From: Epiperipatus broadwayi
Lineage: Eukaryota > Onychophora > Udeonychophora > Euonychophora > Peripatidae
Direction: 5' to 3'
Assembly: GCA_028023455.1 (NCBI GenBank)
Contig: JAQFVV010012397.1
Span: 5,506,237 to 5,570,236, forward strand
Length of the DNA: 64,000 nt
Part shown: piece by piece, positions 26,268 to 38,420 of the stretch
Numbering within the stretch: position 1 is the first letter of the stretch
How the letters are laid out: the number at the start of each line of letters is the position of its first letter
Translations under genes and position numbers: made by a program
The notes under the pieces: model-generated
What the model was told of the DNA's origin: nothing
Database searches by the model: none
What the model saw: the letters and a program-made list of their open reading frames with translations, nothing else

Positions 26268-28263
26268 TGTAACGATATATAAATATGTCATTACATTAAT
26301 TTAAAATAAAAACTTAAAAGTTCGCAAATAAAAGTAAAAAACTAAATGCTAAAATTAGAATGTTTTGTTAAACGTATATACATTCACACTGATGCCAAAC
26401 TTTAAAAATAATTTTTTTTAAAAAACAAATAAATAAGTATTTGAACGTACTTTTTTATAAAAAAAAAGTACAAGATTTAAAAATAAAAACATTGTTTATA
26501 AATTGTTTGAAAAGCAAGCTAGCCTTGGGCTCTTGTATAATTAAAATGATCTGATGAAAGATAGATAAGAAAATAAAGAGAAATTAGCTTGACCAATGGA
26601 AGCACTAAGCCTTGGCTCAGACCCTAACAAAAGTGATGGATTAGTGACGTTTTGTTGATTGAATCCGTGTGGATAATATAAAAAAGGAAATACAGTTTTT
26701 TTTAGGAGTTCCAGTGTTTTGTGTTTGAGAGATGTGGTAGGATGCACATACCACACTCTCTATAAAAAAAAGGAAAAGTGAAAGGACTGTGATACCTTGA
26801 ACCAGCTATTGCCATCTCCAGAACATTATCTTCCAATGGAGGCATCATGGGAATTAAAAGCAGAAACCTGGACTCTTCTACCATAAGCTATATTGACATG
26901 AACTCTAAATTTAAAAATAATTAAGAACTTTCTTTCAAGCTTATGAACTTCTATCTGACTTTTTTAAGGTTAAAATCAAATTAATAATGTTTAATTTTAT
27001 ATGTTTTCCGATTGATAAAAATCATTTCCATTTTTTTTTCTTATTGTATAAATTATTTATTGTTTAAATTTTAAATGATGATTATTAGGTTGGGTATAGA
27101 CATTGCAGAGATTCGTTAGTGGTTGATTATGTTGAAGTTTTCACATTTGATTAGAATATATAGGTCAACGATGTTAATGTGGGCATCTTATGATGAATAC
27201 CATGTGGCCTTGTGTATTCCCTTTTGCAATTGACATTATCGATGATTTTGTATTTTGATCGATTGTGTTTAATTTGAATGTTTTTGACCGTGGAGTCTGT
27301 GCAGCCAATCTATACTCAACATTTTAAAAACAAATTTATAAAAATAATCTGTGCGAACGTATTTAAATGTTAAATTTAAGTCGGGCATGAATGGCTATAT
27401 AGTTTTGTAAAGTTATATTAAGGGAGGGTAATCTTAGGTTATTTATTTCGTAGTTGAATTGGTTCAATGGATTGGATATATTTGTGTAATTTTAGATGTA
27501 GTATGAGATCTGCTATGGGCAGGATTATATATATACGCCACACACCTTCTATTTGCCTATGGATGGGTTTGTAAGACGGCAAAGGACCGCAGTCCATTCC
27601 TATGGAGTTTTATGTTTATTGTTCTACTCGCCAACAGATGTTGCATTCCTGGTTGGTAGAGAGACAATTTTTTCTCTAATTCTACTTGCTGTTCAGATGC
27701 ACATTCCTTACAGTATAGTATTTTGTGTTGTCGTATTTTCATGCTACATTGAATACATAAATGTATCAGATGGATTGGCACTGGTTTGATTGCGAAATTT
27801 GTTGCCTAAGGTTAAATCAGGGAAGAATATTTTCTTTTCAAATGCAGATCTATGTAGTCTATTCATATTCGACTGACTAAATAAATATTAAAGTCATGGT
27901 TGTAATGTACTTAAATGTAAAACTAAAGATTAATAGAAAAATCAAAATGTTGAATTTATTCCTCAAAATTTAAATGTTATTTTATATGTGCGTAAATAAA
28001 TATTTTTATGTGTTAATTTCTGGCAGTGGCTTTTATTCTTTTATATTTAAGATATAAAATTTATATTTTATTATATCTGCTACTCCACTGAGCTAGTGAC
28101 TTGGGCTAATGATCTGAATATTTAAATAAAGTGGAATCTTAACAGCACGTATCTGCCTACTCTATAAATTTTTCTAGGTTTAAATGTCTAGATGGCGCCC
28201 TGTAGAGCAGATATCGTATTTTGCGGTTAGATTCGATCTTCACTTTCATTTCGATCATTATAA
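26268..28263 (+). repeat. 3' LTR of element 2
   Basis: Begins TGTAACGATATA and ends ATCATTATAA. It is slightly shorter than the 5' LTR because of small deletions, and shares the TATA box and the GATGGCGCCCTGTAGA block near its end. Confidence 0.8.
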
Positions 28264-28268
28264 TATAT

Positions 28269-29893
28269 ATATATATAGTTCTATTTTATTTCTCTAAAAT
28301 TTATCTTATTTTATGTTACTATATGCCAAATATTTCAAAATAGTGAGTGCCTTTAATTCTGACACCCTTTCAGTGAAAATATGATAATTGATATCTTCAT
28401 TTTAAATATATTTTAATAATGCTAATTTACCTCATTAGAACACTGTTTCAAAATCCTTTCATGCTGGAATAATAACTGATCACTATATGCTTGTTATTGT
28501 CATTTGATTTTTATTATATAATAACTATTATAGTTTTCACAATGAGAGTTATAAATTATGACTTGTAAAAATAGTTTTATCAAAATGAATAGATTAGCCT
28601 TAAAGATGGTACAAAGGTATATTAATGTATTATTAATTTTCCATTACATATACTTTCTGCTCCCTAGTAAAATCCAACTGAGATGCAGATTGAGAATATT
28701 AAACTAGATGAATAATATAAATTAGTCTATTGAGATAGCATGATTATTATGCTATTTTAAGAAATGGGTTCTGTTAATTATGCAGATAGAAGCTATCTGT
28801 TTTAGGTGCATTTAATGTAAATATACATATTTGTATTTTACTTTGTGCATTGTGGGTGTTTTCTTTCAAAGTATGCCTTGCTGCACCTTTATGAGATCAT
28901 GGTGGTGTTCATCCCCATTTACTTAGTTCAGGTAAGGCTATATTTTATTAAAACTGGAGAATAAGAATCTAAACCTATCCAAGATTACTGAACTCAGTAT
29001 GTTCATATTTTTAATTGTAGATAACCCTTCAAACCTATTGTACCATGCATTTTAATGTGAAATTTTGTGAATAATTACCCACCAGCACTGTTAACTTATT
29101 TCTTAATATTTTAGTTCACATCATAGCAAATATATGTTGATCTAAGGTATTTTCCCCTCATTAAATAATTATTCAGCATTACACTGAAACCAAATATTTG
29201 ATTATTAGACCAAACCTGCATCATCCCTGAGCTTTATTGTATTCTCAACCTTTTAATCTATATGTAAACAGCAGTCATATTTGCTCTGTAATTATTCTGT
29301 CTTGGGCTAGCATATTCACTTGTAATTTAGCAAACCATGATATAAAGATATGATTTTGGCATATTTACTGATGTAGGCATAATTTCTGAATTGCACACAG
29401 ACATGTATATTGGATATATTATGACCAGATACACTGTAACCAAATTTAATCTCATCTCACTATGTAACGTCTGCATGCATTTGATCCAATGTAATTATTA
29501 TTGTATAATTATAGTTTTCATTTTATTTGTTGATTTTGATTTATTAATAAATTTATTTAAATTTATCTCATTTCCATATCATTCACTCCATTCCAGTTCT
29601 AAATCTAATCCATTAATTATCTTTAATATTTTTAACCATATAGCTAGTTGTGTTAAGTTAATTTTTGGGATCTCATGTCTCTCCCTGCTTGAAGCCAGCT
29701 GACAATCACAGATTGAATTAAGAGCCATGTGTAACCTCAGAAATGTCCTCCATAGGCTTTTAAGCCATAGAGTACTGGTAACTAGGTTGATGCTTGGTCA
29801 GACCTGCAAACTCACCATCCCATTCTGATCAGATTTAGTGCGTTTTGCCTGGACTTTAGGTTTTGTTGCATGAAGGTATAAATCTGATCATTG

Positions 29894-29895
<2 letters not shown>
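28269..29895. other. AT-rich DNA, no gene
   Basis: No convincing coding or RNA feature. A 103-codon frame at 29391-29702 has the composition of random AT-rich sequence and no recognisable domain. Confidence 0.55.

Positions 29896-29959
<64 letters not shown>
29896..29959. repeat. (TA)n microsatellite
   Basis: About 64 bases of uninterrupted TA. Confidence 0.95.
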
Positions 29960-29960
<1 letters not shown>

Positions 29961-32306
29961 GGTCGGGGTGAATTGGTGTGTTTGAGTCTTTCCATATCTC
30001 CCATACAAGAGTGCCACCAGGCCATTTGAATCTGAAAAATTTATATAGTAGGTAGATACTTACTGTTAAGATCCAACTTTATTTTATATTGACCATTAGC
30101 CCATATCACTTCAAGGAGACACATAGATTTATAATAAACACTTCTTAAAAATATTTTTTTAATATTAAAAAAATAAAATAAGCCACTGCCAGTAATAACA
30201 CAGAAAAACATTTATTAATGCATATATATATATAAATATTTGAAATAGGGGAATAAGATCTATCTTGTTTAGATTTTACTATTACTTTTAAATTTAAATT
30301 ATTTGGAGTAAGTCCACACAGATGGACAGTTTATAAAAGTTTGTTTTATAATGTTGAGTACAGATAAGCTACATAGATTACTCATTTAAAAACTTTAAAA
30401 AAAAAAAAAAAAACTTTTAACCTCAGACTAAAAGTTTGTAGCCAAACCGATGTTGCTTCCTGATATACAGATGCATTTCACTACAATATGAAGATGCTAG
30501 TGTAAAACCATGCTGTCAGGAATATGCATCTGCAGTGTGATATTATTTGAATGATATAATCCTTGTCCAGTATAGGAATGTGCATCTGTTTGGTGAAGGA
30601 ATCATGTAATAAAATATTTAAAGGAAAATCCTACATATGGGGGAGAGCAGTCTATCTGCTGACTTGTAGTCCCTATCTGTAGAGCTAAAGGAAGTCATGT
30701 TGCAGGAATTGCATCTGTGTACATTGCAATGCAATAACTACATCTTTGGATCATGCATTCAATTGGGATTTACCCTGTATGCTAAACATGCTTCACATTG
30801 CATTGATGTAAACACCTATATATCCTTCCAGCAGCATAGATCTAACTACAAAACAAATAGCCTGAAATTAAAACCCTTCAAAATAAACATAAATGATTAA
30901 AATATAAAGTCATTAATTGAGAATTGCTGAGGAAAATTTACAATAGAGTGAACCCAATGGCACTCATCATAAGGTGGTGCATTGACAACAATAACTTAAA
31001 AGATAGATGAATAAATACATTTGTACACTCATCATGAGGTGTCAGGGTTTATCAATATATCTATTTTTTTTCATGTGTCAAAAAAAAACCTTAAAAAATT
31101 AAGTAATATAATAAACCTTAATGAATCTATGCAGCTGTCCATACCCAACTTAAATTTAATACATTTTAGTTAACAGATAAAAATAAATAACCTAGTTAAA
31201 TACAAAATAAATAAATAAATAAAAATGAAAAATTGAGATCATTGAAACAGAAAATTTATATAAAATTAAATAATAATTGCTTTAGAGTTCTATTATTGAT
31301 CAAATAAGAATCCATTTATTTATATTACTTTGTTTTTTATGGATTGACTACTTATTGAAGATATATTAAATTATTTAACAGAAAGTTCAATTGGTAAAAG
31401 TTGATATATTCCCCTTTCATATTGATGACTCCTCCAGATTTCATTCAGTTTATGAAAGTCCTTGATGATCCTATTGTTTGCTAATAGTCTTTGGAGGCAT
31501 AACCACTACCAGCCATTCATTTGGTCAGGGACAGTCATTGGGAGGCCTTGGCTGTTGCATGCAAAGAAAATTAAATCTATTGCAAGACTCCTACATCATG
31601 AAGTCTGCAATGCAGCTACCATTCATATATAGCTTAATAGTCAGAATGCTGCAACAACAATTATTTTGCCTTTTATAATTTTATGAACCTCTTATCAGAA
31701 ATCAAAGGGATTGATCTTGCATATTATCACTCATTCTAATGTTCCATTTACAGTCCATGCCATGGCTTAGTGTTTGCTTTGGTCAATCAATTTTTTTTCA
31801 TTTTCTTATTTGACCTTTTTAATTATTTTAAGTGCCCCAAAAGCTAGTTTGCTATAAAACAAGCATTTAATTAATAAAACAATCATTTCCATTTTCTAAG
31901 ATTAAACATGATAGAAATCATTTATTTCTATTTTCAAAAATATCAATCTTTACTTAACAAAACCTCTAATATCCAATGCTTTCATCAATGTTTTAATTTT
32001 AATTTTATTACTATCCCTTCATAATTTTAAATGCAAATAATAAATATAAAGTAAATCATCTTCATCATTAATTCTATAAGAACACATTATGATTTTAACC
32101 TGCAGATTTAAATTGTGATAATATGATTTTATAATTAGAAGTTATTTTTATAACTCTTTAATAAGAAACAATATAAAATAAAAAAGTTATAACATTAAAG
32201 TGTAGAGTGGAGGGAGTGATGTTTAATAATTCTAAGATTAAAAGGGAAAGTAAAATAAAATTTAATTTCAAATTACATGGTGAACTTTAATATATATATA
32301 TATAAT
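29960..32306. other. AT-rich DNA with weak repeated motif, no gene
   Basis: Contains a poly-A run near 30400-30416. The motif AGGAATRTGCATCTG recurs with variation at about 30518, 30574 and 30704. A moderately complex block near 31478-31680 was not identified. No gene was recognised. Confidence 0.5.
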
Positions 32307-33874
32307 ACATATTTTGCGGGTTCATTCATGTTAAAAACTTTTAATATTAATATACAGACGTTTCAACTTGGTCACACAAGCCATCCGCAGAGTTATAAAA
32401 GGTAGAAAGATGGTTGTAGAGGTACTACAATCACTGATTTGAATAAAATGTTAAAATTGCACCAATAGCAAAAAATGTTAAATTTAGGAATGTTTTTTTA
32501 AAAAAATCTTACCAAATAGGAGGAAGTTTGCATGTATCATCTCGCTTATTGATACAATCTGGCCTTTTAAGTATCTCAATGGCTTCTGTAATTTTGCATT
32601 GGTAGAGATTATCACATCTGGATATGATCCTGGTACTAGAAAAATCAATTTTATGACCTGAATCTATAGGATGGAGTGAGAGTGCTGATGATGATGAGTG
32701 TTGTTTAACTGCATTACCATGCTCATCTTGCTAACACTGATGCGACGATTACTCATATCTATATAAGAAGCTTTACAATTTTACATGAGATTTGATAGAC
32801 ACCATGAGATTCAAGAGGGATTGAATCCTTAGGCTTGGTTATTATATTGCTGATCTTTTGATGAGCAGAAAATGCTGTATCTATATTATAGCATTTTAAT
32901 ATATGTTCGATACTGTCTGTATTTTTTTTTTACATATGGAACACACCATCCTAATAGCTGATTTATCATCTTTTTGTTTCCTATTTTGTCTATTTTGGGC
33001 TTGAAATAAGGCTTTTTTTATAAATTTGTAATTAAAACTATTTGCTAATAAAACACTATTAATATGATTTATTTCTTCTTTCAGATGTATCTCATCTGAA
33101 AGGTTAATTGTTCTATTTAAAAGAGTTTTGGCTACAGAAACTATCTGAGTTGGGTGATGATGAGAATGAAAATGCAAATATCTGTCTGTGTGTGTATCCT
33201 TTCTGTAAATAGAAAAAGATAAACTATTTGGTGTTCTGGTGACTAGAACATCAAGAAAAGGGAGTTTTCCATCAGACTCTGTCTCTATTGTAAATTTAAT
33301 ATGAGGATGCATATTATTTAAATGTAAGAAAAAAATCATCTAATTTATTTTTTCCATGTTGTCATATGACAAAAGTGTCATCTATGTATCTGAGACAAAT
33401 GAGAAGTTTTAAAGATGATATATTCCATGAATAAATCACCTATTACTCCTGAGATAGGTGAGCCCATAGGAGTACCAAAAACTTGTCTGTAATGCTGTCC
33501 ATTGTATACAAAATATGTATTTAAGAGACAATGTTTAATTAAAGCAATAATATGGTCTGGTAAATTGCAATGTTGTGAGATTATATTTAAAGCTTCATCA
33601 ATTGGAATGTTTGTAAACAAAGACATGAAATCAAAACTGACCAAAATGTCATTAGCATTAATTTTTAAACTTTTTAAAACAGAAATAAAATGAAGAGAGT
33701 TTTTAATATATTATTTAATAGATGGGATTGTAGGTTTAATCAAATCCCATAAGTATCTGGCTAAAATATGAGTTGGAGAACCTATTGCACTTACTATTGG
33801 ATGAAGGGGGGTATCTGGTTTGTGAATTTTTGGAAGTCCATAAAATTTTGGACAGACACAATATTTTTCATATG
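32307..33874 (-). pseudogene. Penelope-like element, 5'-truncated, left half of inverted pair
   Basis: Read right to left, the copy opens inside the reverse transcriptase with PKFYGLPKIHK. It continues through FDFMSLFTNIPIDEA, the GTPMGSPISG block and the catalytic YIDD (33377-33388). After a TGA that replaces Trp in FVIWQHG it continues to the conserved FLDVLVTR region. A C-terminal GIY-YIG endonuclease follows (GVYQISC near 32790). Breaks are a one-base frameshift just before YIDD, the TGA, and a one-base loss inside the GIY-YIG region. PLE proteins copy their RNA from a nicked target, often at telomeres or AT-rich sites. The N-terminal part of the protein is missing. The 3' end reaches ACATATTTTGCGGG at the left edge. 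Confidence 0.88.
32360..32390 (-). ncRNA. Hammerhead-like core, PLE family 1
   Basis: On the minus strand CTGCGGA, a hairpin with stem GGCTTG/CAAGTT, then GAAAC, a 4-nt loop and GTA. The GAAAC...GTA part fits the tiny stem III and cleavage triplet of minimal type I hammerheads. The conserved A of CUGANGA is C here, so this copy is probably inactive. Confidence 0.4.
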
Positions 33875-34383
33875 GCAACATGGAAAAAATAAATTAGATG
33901 ATTTTTTCTTACATTTAAATAATATGCATTCTCATATTAAATTTACAATGGAGACAGAGTCTGATGGAGAACTCCCTTTTCTTGATGTTCTAGTCACCAG
34001 AACACCAAATAGTTTATCTTTTTCTATTTACAGAAAAGATACACACACAGACAGATATTTGCATTTCCATTCTCATCATCACCCAACTCAGATAGTTTCT
34101 GTAGCCAAAACTCTTTTAAATAGAGCAATTAACGTTTCAGATGAGACACATCTGAAAGAAGAAATAAATCATATTAATAGGTTTTTATTAGCAAATAGTT
34201 ATAATTACAAATTTATAAAAAAACAGCCTTATTTCAAGCCCAAAATAGACAAAATAGGAAACAAAAAGATGATAAATCACCTATTAGGATTTGTGTTCCA
34301 TATGTAAAAGGAACTACAGACAGTATTGCACGTATATTAAAACGCTATAATAAAGATACATCATTTTCTGCTCATCAAAAGAT

Positions 34384-34740
34384 CAGCAATATAATAAAAA
34401 GCCTAAGGATTCAATCCCTCTTGAATCTCATGGTGTCTATCAAATCTCATGTAAAAATTGTAAAGCTTCTTACATAGGTATGAGTAATCGTCACATCAGT
34501 GTTAGGAGAGATGAGCATGCTAATGCAGTTAAACAACACTCATTATCAACAGAACTCTCACTCCATACTATAGAATCAGGTCATAAAATTGATTTTTCTA
34601 ATACCAGGATCATATTCAGATGTGATAATCTCTACAAATGCAAAATTAGAGAAGCCATTGAGATACTTAAAAGGCCAGATTGTATCAATAAGCAAGATGA
34701 TACATGCAAATTTCCTTCTACTTGGAAAGATTTTTTTTAA
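34384..34740 (+). CDS. Intact GIY-YIG endonuclease domain of a PLE (partial protein)
   Basis: A 118-codon open frame holds GVYQISC, a CxxC pair (CKNC), SYIG, the Arg-rich helix RHISVRRDEH and the metal-binding Glu in IREAIEILKRP. It ends ...STWKDFF before a TAA. All expected GIY-YIG catalytic positions (GVY, YIG, Arg, Glu) are present, unlike the broken left copy. It is severed from the upstream reverse transcriptase by a one-base deletion. No promoter or independent start is evident, so expression as a free domain is unlikely. Confidence 0.6.
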   Translation, partial: QQYNKKPKDSIPLESHGVYQISCKNCKASYIGMSNRHISVRRDEHANAVKQHSLSTELSLHTIESGHKIDFSNTRIIFRCDNLYKCKIREAIEILKRPDCINKQDDTCKFPSTWKDFF

Positions 34741-34845
34741 AAACATTTCTAAATTTAACATTTTTTGCTATTGGTGGGATTTTAACATTTTATTCAAATC
34801 AGTGATTGTAGCGCCTCTACAATTGTCTTTCTACCTTTTATAACT

Positions 34846-34876
34846 CTGTGGATGGCTTGCGTGACCAAGTCGAAAC
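34846..34876 (+). ncRNA. Hammerhead-like core, PLE family 1
   Basis: CTGTGGA, then a hairpin with five-base stem GCTTG/CAAGT, then GAAAC, loop ATCA and GTA. It is the mirror of the 32360-32390 core. The same CUGANGA position is changed (T for A). A third, more decayed version lies near 59168-59200. Confidence 0.4.
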
Positions 34877-34967
34877 ATCAGTATATTAATGTTAAAAGTT
34901 TTTAACACGGATGAACCCGCAAAATATGTATTTTATATATTTAACCCGTGTAAATCTTTGTTTTAAC

Positions 34968-35050
34968 ATATATATATATATATATACATATATATATAAT
35001 TTAATACACCAATTTCTTTTTTCTTAAATCTTGGTGTATTGAATTATATA
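34968..35050. repeat. (TA)n followed by a 22-bp-arm hairpin
   Basis: A TA tract runs into TATAATTTAATACACCAA, an 18-base spacer, and the reverse complement TTGGTGTATTGAATTATA. It is one of several TA-associated hairpins in the window. Confidence 0.8.
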
Positions 35051-36187
35051 TATTAAATTTTATGAATTATGTTGAAAAGAAAAATGTTTGGTGATATTTT
35101 TAAATATATGGTGAACTTTCTATATAATCATTGTCACTACACCCACATTAATAAAGTCAATATAATAACAGGTTATGAAATAAGTGACCATAATCAATTT
35201 TTGTATAACTTATTTAGATTCTTAAAAATTTATGCATTTGAGATATCTTAGTTGTAAAAAGCAGTGATTATTACTGTCTAATTCAGGAAAAAGCAGTCAG
35301 TCATATGATAAATAACTAGTTCTGGAAACTTATACAAAACTAAAACAACTAATTATTTTAATGAGAGAAAAGTACTTCTTCAGTTTGCTATTATTGATTC
35401 ATTCTTCTGGAATATTTTTCTTATTTTAAAAACTCAGTATTAGCACAAAAAGTGATTAATAGATGATAAAATAAAATCAAGTTAAATCTTGATAAGCAAA
35501 TAGATAGATGTACATTATAATCAACAGATGTTTTTAGAAAAATCAACGAAACCAATTTATAATTTAAAAGATAAGGTTCAATATGAAACAAATTATAACC
35601 ATGTTATCATGATAAATTATAATATCAGCTGTTAATTTTAGAAGTTGATAATGTTTCAGTAACATTTCGTTTAGATATTCATTCTGAAGTATCAAACCTA
35701 GGCATGTATTTTGAATTAAATATGAAGATATTTAAAATTGAAGAAATTTAAACAAAGCATGCTTTGAATTTTATGAGTGTCTATCATTTCCAAAACCATG
35801 AAAATAATTTTAAATGGAAAAACGTTTTTGTAATGTGTGCTGATTCAAAAACTTGAATTAATAAAAAAAATAATCTCAATTTATTATTTATTGTACATTC
35901 AATTCTTTGTCATGTGTTTATAGTTTGATCACTATTCAGACAGCCATCATATCATCTAATTGGCTGTCAGATAAGTATCATAATTATAATAAGGGCAATA
36001 GGTTTGCAGCCTCTCAATTTAATTTCAATTGTCTGTGCTTTATAAAATAGATATTATTCAATTAGATTGTAGGTGTACATATTAATTGTTTGTGATTTAT
36101 TCTTAATATATTCTAACAGAATAAGTATATGCAATCACATTTCTTTCAAATAAAAGTGGAAAAAAATATAAAATCACCATTAAGTAG

Positions 36188-36189
<2 letters not shown>
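35051..36189. other. AT-rich DNA, no gene
   Basis: No recognisable coding, RNA or repeat feature on either strand. Confidence 0.6.
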
Positions 36190-36255
<66 letters not shown>

Positions 36256-36308
36256 AAAATTTAATTATATATATATAATTAAATTCTCTTTATATATATA
36301 TATATATA
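36190..36308. repeat. (TA)n tracts with embedded hairpin
   Basis: A TA run of about 60 bases flows into an inverted repeat (AAAGAAAATTTAATTATAT and its complement) and then another TA run. Confidence 0.9.
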
Positions 36309-36449
36309 ATGCACAGATGGCAAACTAATTATATAATTCTTTAAAGTTTAAAATCTAAAAACAAGATTGTTTTAATATAAAGGAATTTTTTTTTAAAATG
36401 CTGTTTATTTTTAATCTTAGAATGGAAGTGATTTTTTTATATTGATGTA

Positions 36450-38420
36450 ATAGCAAACAGGCCCTTAGGCATAAAGTCAGGTAGGAGATAAATTAAAAAA
36501 AACACTAGTGATAAAATTTTCAGTCCTGCTCTAAAGAAAGCTGACCAATAACAATGGAAATAAGCACATGATTTACAGAGAAAAGTCAAGCCAGGTAAGA
36601 TCAATCCTGGAATTTGCTAATAAGAATTCACAGGGATATAAAAAAAAAACTTTGAAGTTGAGATTCAGTTTTTTTGGATTGCTCTTGCTGAGTGCATAGT
36701 TTAAATATATAAGTGAATTGCAGATCTCCAAAATCTAGGGGTCAGCAATAATTTACATTACCCATGTTTGCAGCAGCTGAAGCTGTCTCCAGAGTATGAT
36801 GGTTCCCAGAAACTGGCCATCAACAGACCTTTATCCACCTAAAACAGTATAAAATGGAAAGAATCTTGAATTGTGTGACACATCAAGTACCACTAAGATG
36901 GACTTCAATAAATCTAAAGCACTGGAAAATATGAACTTTTGCTTTAAATGAATTTTACATTTATAAATCAAATTTTTCCAAGTAGTAATTTTAAACATCA
37001 TGTAATTTTTAAAAGAAATCATCTATCTGACTAAAACTTAAATTATTTAAATTTTCTTTTAATATGTTTAATATTATTTTCATTCTCATAATTTTTTTAA
37101 TTAATAATTTAAAATGGGTGTAAATGGCTGCATAGATTTGTAAGATTATGTTAGTTTAAAGTGTGTTAATTTTGGGCTAATTGTTTCATAGTTAAATTGG
37201 TGCTAGTGGATAGATGTACAGATGTTTTGTGTCAATGCAATTTGAGTAGGTGCATTGATACTCATTCCCTTGTACTGCATTAGCATAAGAGGCATAATAC
37301 CCACTTGTATATATGACCTAAAAGTGCAGTCATCACATTGTCAATGGTCATAGATGTATTTCCTATGTCATTGATTTTCTTACTCTCTGGTTGGGACAGT
37401 AAGCCAGCAAAGACCGCTATCCTCATTTAAAGAGCATCTCATGCATATATTTCAAAGAATTTTTTTATATCACCAATTGGCAATGGATCATTCCTGTTTG
37501 TTGGTGAGTTTTATTAATGATCATGAGGAAGATGTTCATTCCTTCCCACCAGGTTTCATTATTTCTCTAATGATATCATGCTACAGATGTAAATTCCTGT
37601 TAGCATGGTTGTGTTATGCTAATAATCTTATTTTGCATTAGTCACATCGGTATATCAGTAAGTTAGTGTTGATTTAAATGTGCAGTTTTAGCCTAGGGTT
37701 AAAAGGGATTGGGTTGGTTATTGTGTAATCTATGTAGCATATTCACACTTTTTAAAGTATTAAAATTTGTAATTAAATTCATTAAATGCTTCTATCTGTG
37801 CACATGATTTAAATGAAATATATTCATTAGTTAATTTAATTTTCAGAATTTTTTTTTAATGTGAGTGTGCATTATAAGAGTTTTAATGTTTTGTTGAATT
37901 AATTTTGGCAGTAACTTATTTTATATATTTTATTAATATTTAAATTATGAATTAGAAATTTGAATATACAGTATATTTTAAGCTCAGCTTCTCCCTGAGC
38001 TAGTGACTGGTGTTTTTGGTCAATAAAAGACTAATCTCTCCTGTGTGTATCTGTCTACTATATAAATTTTCCAGGTTTAAATAGCCTTGTGGCACCTTGT
38101 ATGGCAGATTAAATTAGGGAGATTTCATAAACCATTATAATTGGTGCCCAACATCAGGCAATACACTTTAACCATGAGTGCCATGAGAATTTTAAAAGAA
38201 AATTATGCTAGTAAAAAAAATAAAATGAAATGAATAATTTTTGTTTATATTTTAAAGTTATAGATTATAATGCAGATGTAAGGGTACTGTCAGAAAGTAA
38301 ATTGCACACATATCATAACTAAGTTGGGAATTGTTTAATGGAAGATGCACAGCTGATGTAAAAAGTTGAAAATAGTTTTTGTGTGCGGGTAATTACTAAA
38401 AAAAAAAAATCTTTAAGAAT
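36450..38420 (+). repeat. Diverged LTR and internal remnant related to element 2
   Basis: The order of recognisable blocks is the same as in the element 2 LTR: the AAGCTGACCAATAACAATGG block, a TATA box, the GTAAATGGCTGCATAG block, the GAGCTAGTGACT block and the GTGGCACCTTGTA block. It ends ATTATAA at about 38140 and is followed by a primer site at 38142. About 280 bases of internal DNA, including TGAGAATTTTAAAAG, also match element 2. Divergence is much higher than between the element 2 LTRs, so this is an older insertion. Its left edge is uncertain and no partner LTR was found. Confidence 0.65.
38142..38159 (+). other. Primer binding site, tRNA-Lys type, old copy
   Basis: TGGTGCCCAACATCAGGC sits directly after the LTR end and matches about 14 of 18 bases of the tRNA-Lys primer site. 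Confidence 0.6.

Larger units (their letters stand above)
23708..28268 (+). mobile_element. LTR retrotransposon 2, minimal internal region, non-autonomous
   Basis: Two direct repeats of 2.0 kb (23713-25746 and 26268-28263) enclose only about 520 bp. The LTR starts TGTAACGAT and ends ATCGTTATAA, a decayed inverted match of the start. The plus-strand primer binding site directly follows the left LTR, fixing the orientation. The flanking TATAT on both sides fits a 5-bp target duplication, but it sits in TA repeats and is not decisive. There is no gag or pol. The layout resembles large-LTR, short-internal derivatives that rely on another element's proteins. Confidence 0.75.
33869..34958 (+). pseudogene. 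Penelope-like element, 5'-truncated, right half of inverted pair
   Basis: This copy starts just after the catalytic YIDD box, at ATATGGCAACATGG (IWQHG), reads through the FLDVLVTR region, and ends after the GIY-YIG endonuclease and 3' tail. Frameshifts lie near 34220 and 34398. The junction with the left copy is the self-complementary hexamer CATATG (33869-33874), shared by both halves, as expected of a template switch or end-joining at microhomology. The sequence after TGAACCCGC up to about 34958 is also shared with the fragment at 58905-59280, so it belongs to the family's 3' end. Confidence 0.85.

Noticed and set aside
25018-27789. Similar hydrophobic frames of 84 and 78 codons in both element 2 LTRs
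   Set aside because: Shared only because the LTRs are copies. The right copy lost the left start codon, and nothing indicates selection on the protein.
29391-29702. 103-codon frame
   Set aside because: Composition of random AT-rich DNA, no domain and no homologous copy in the window.
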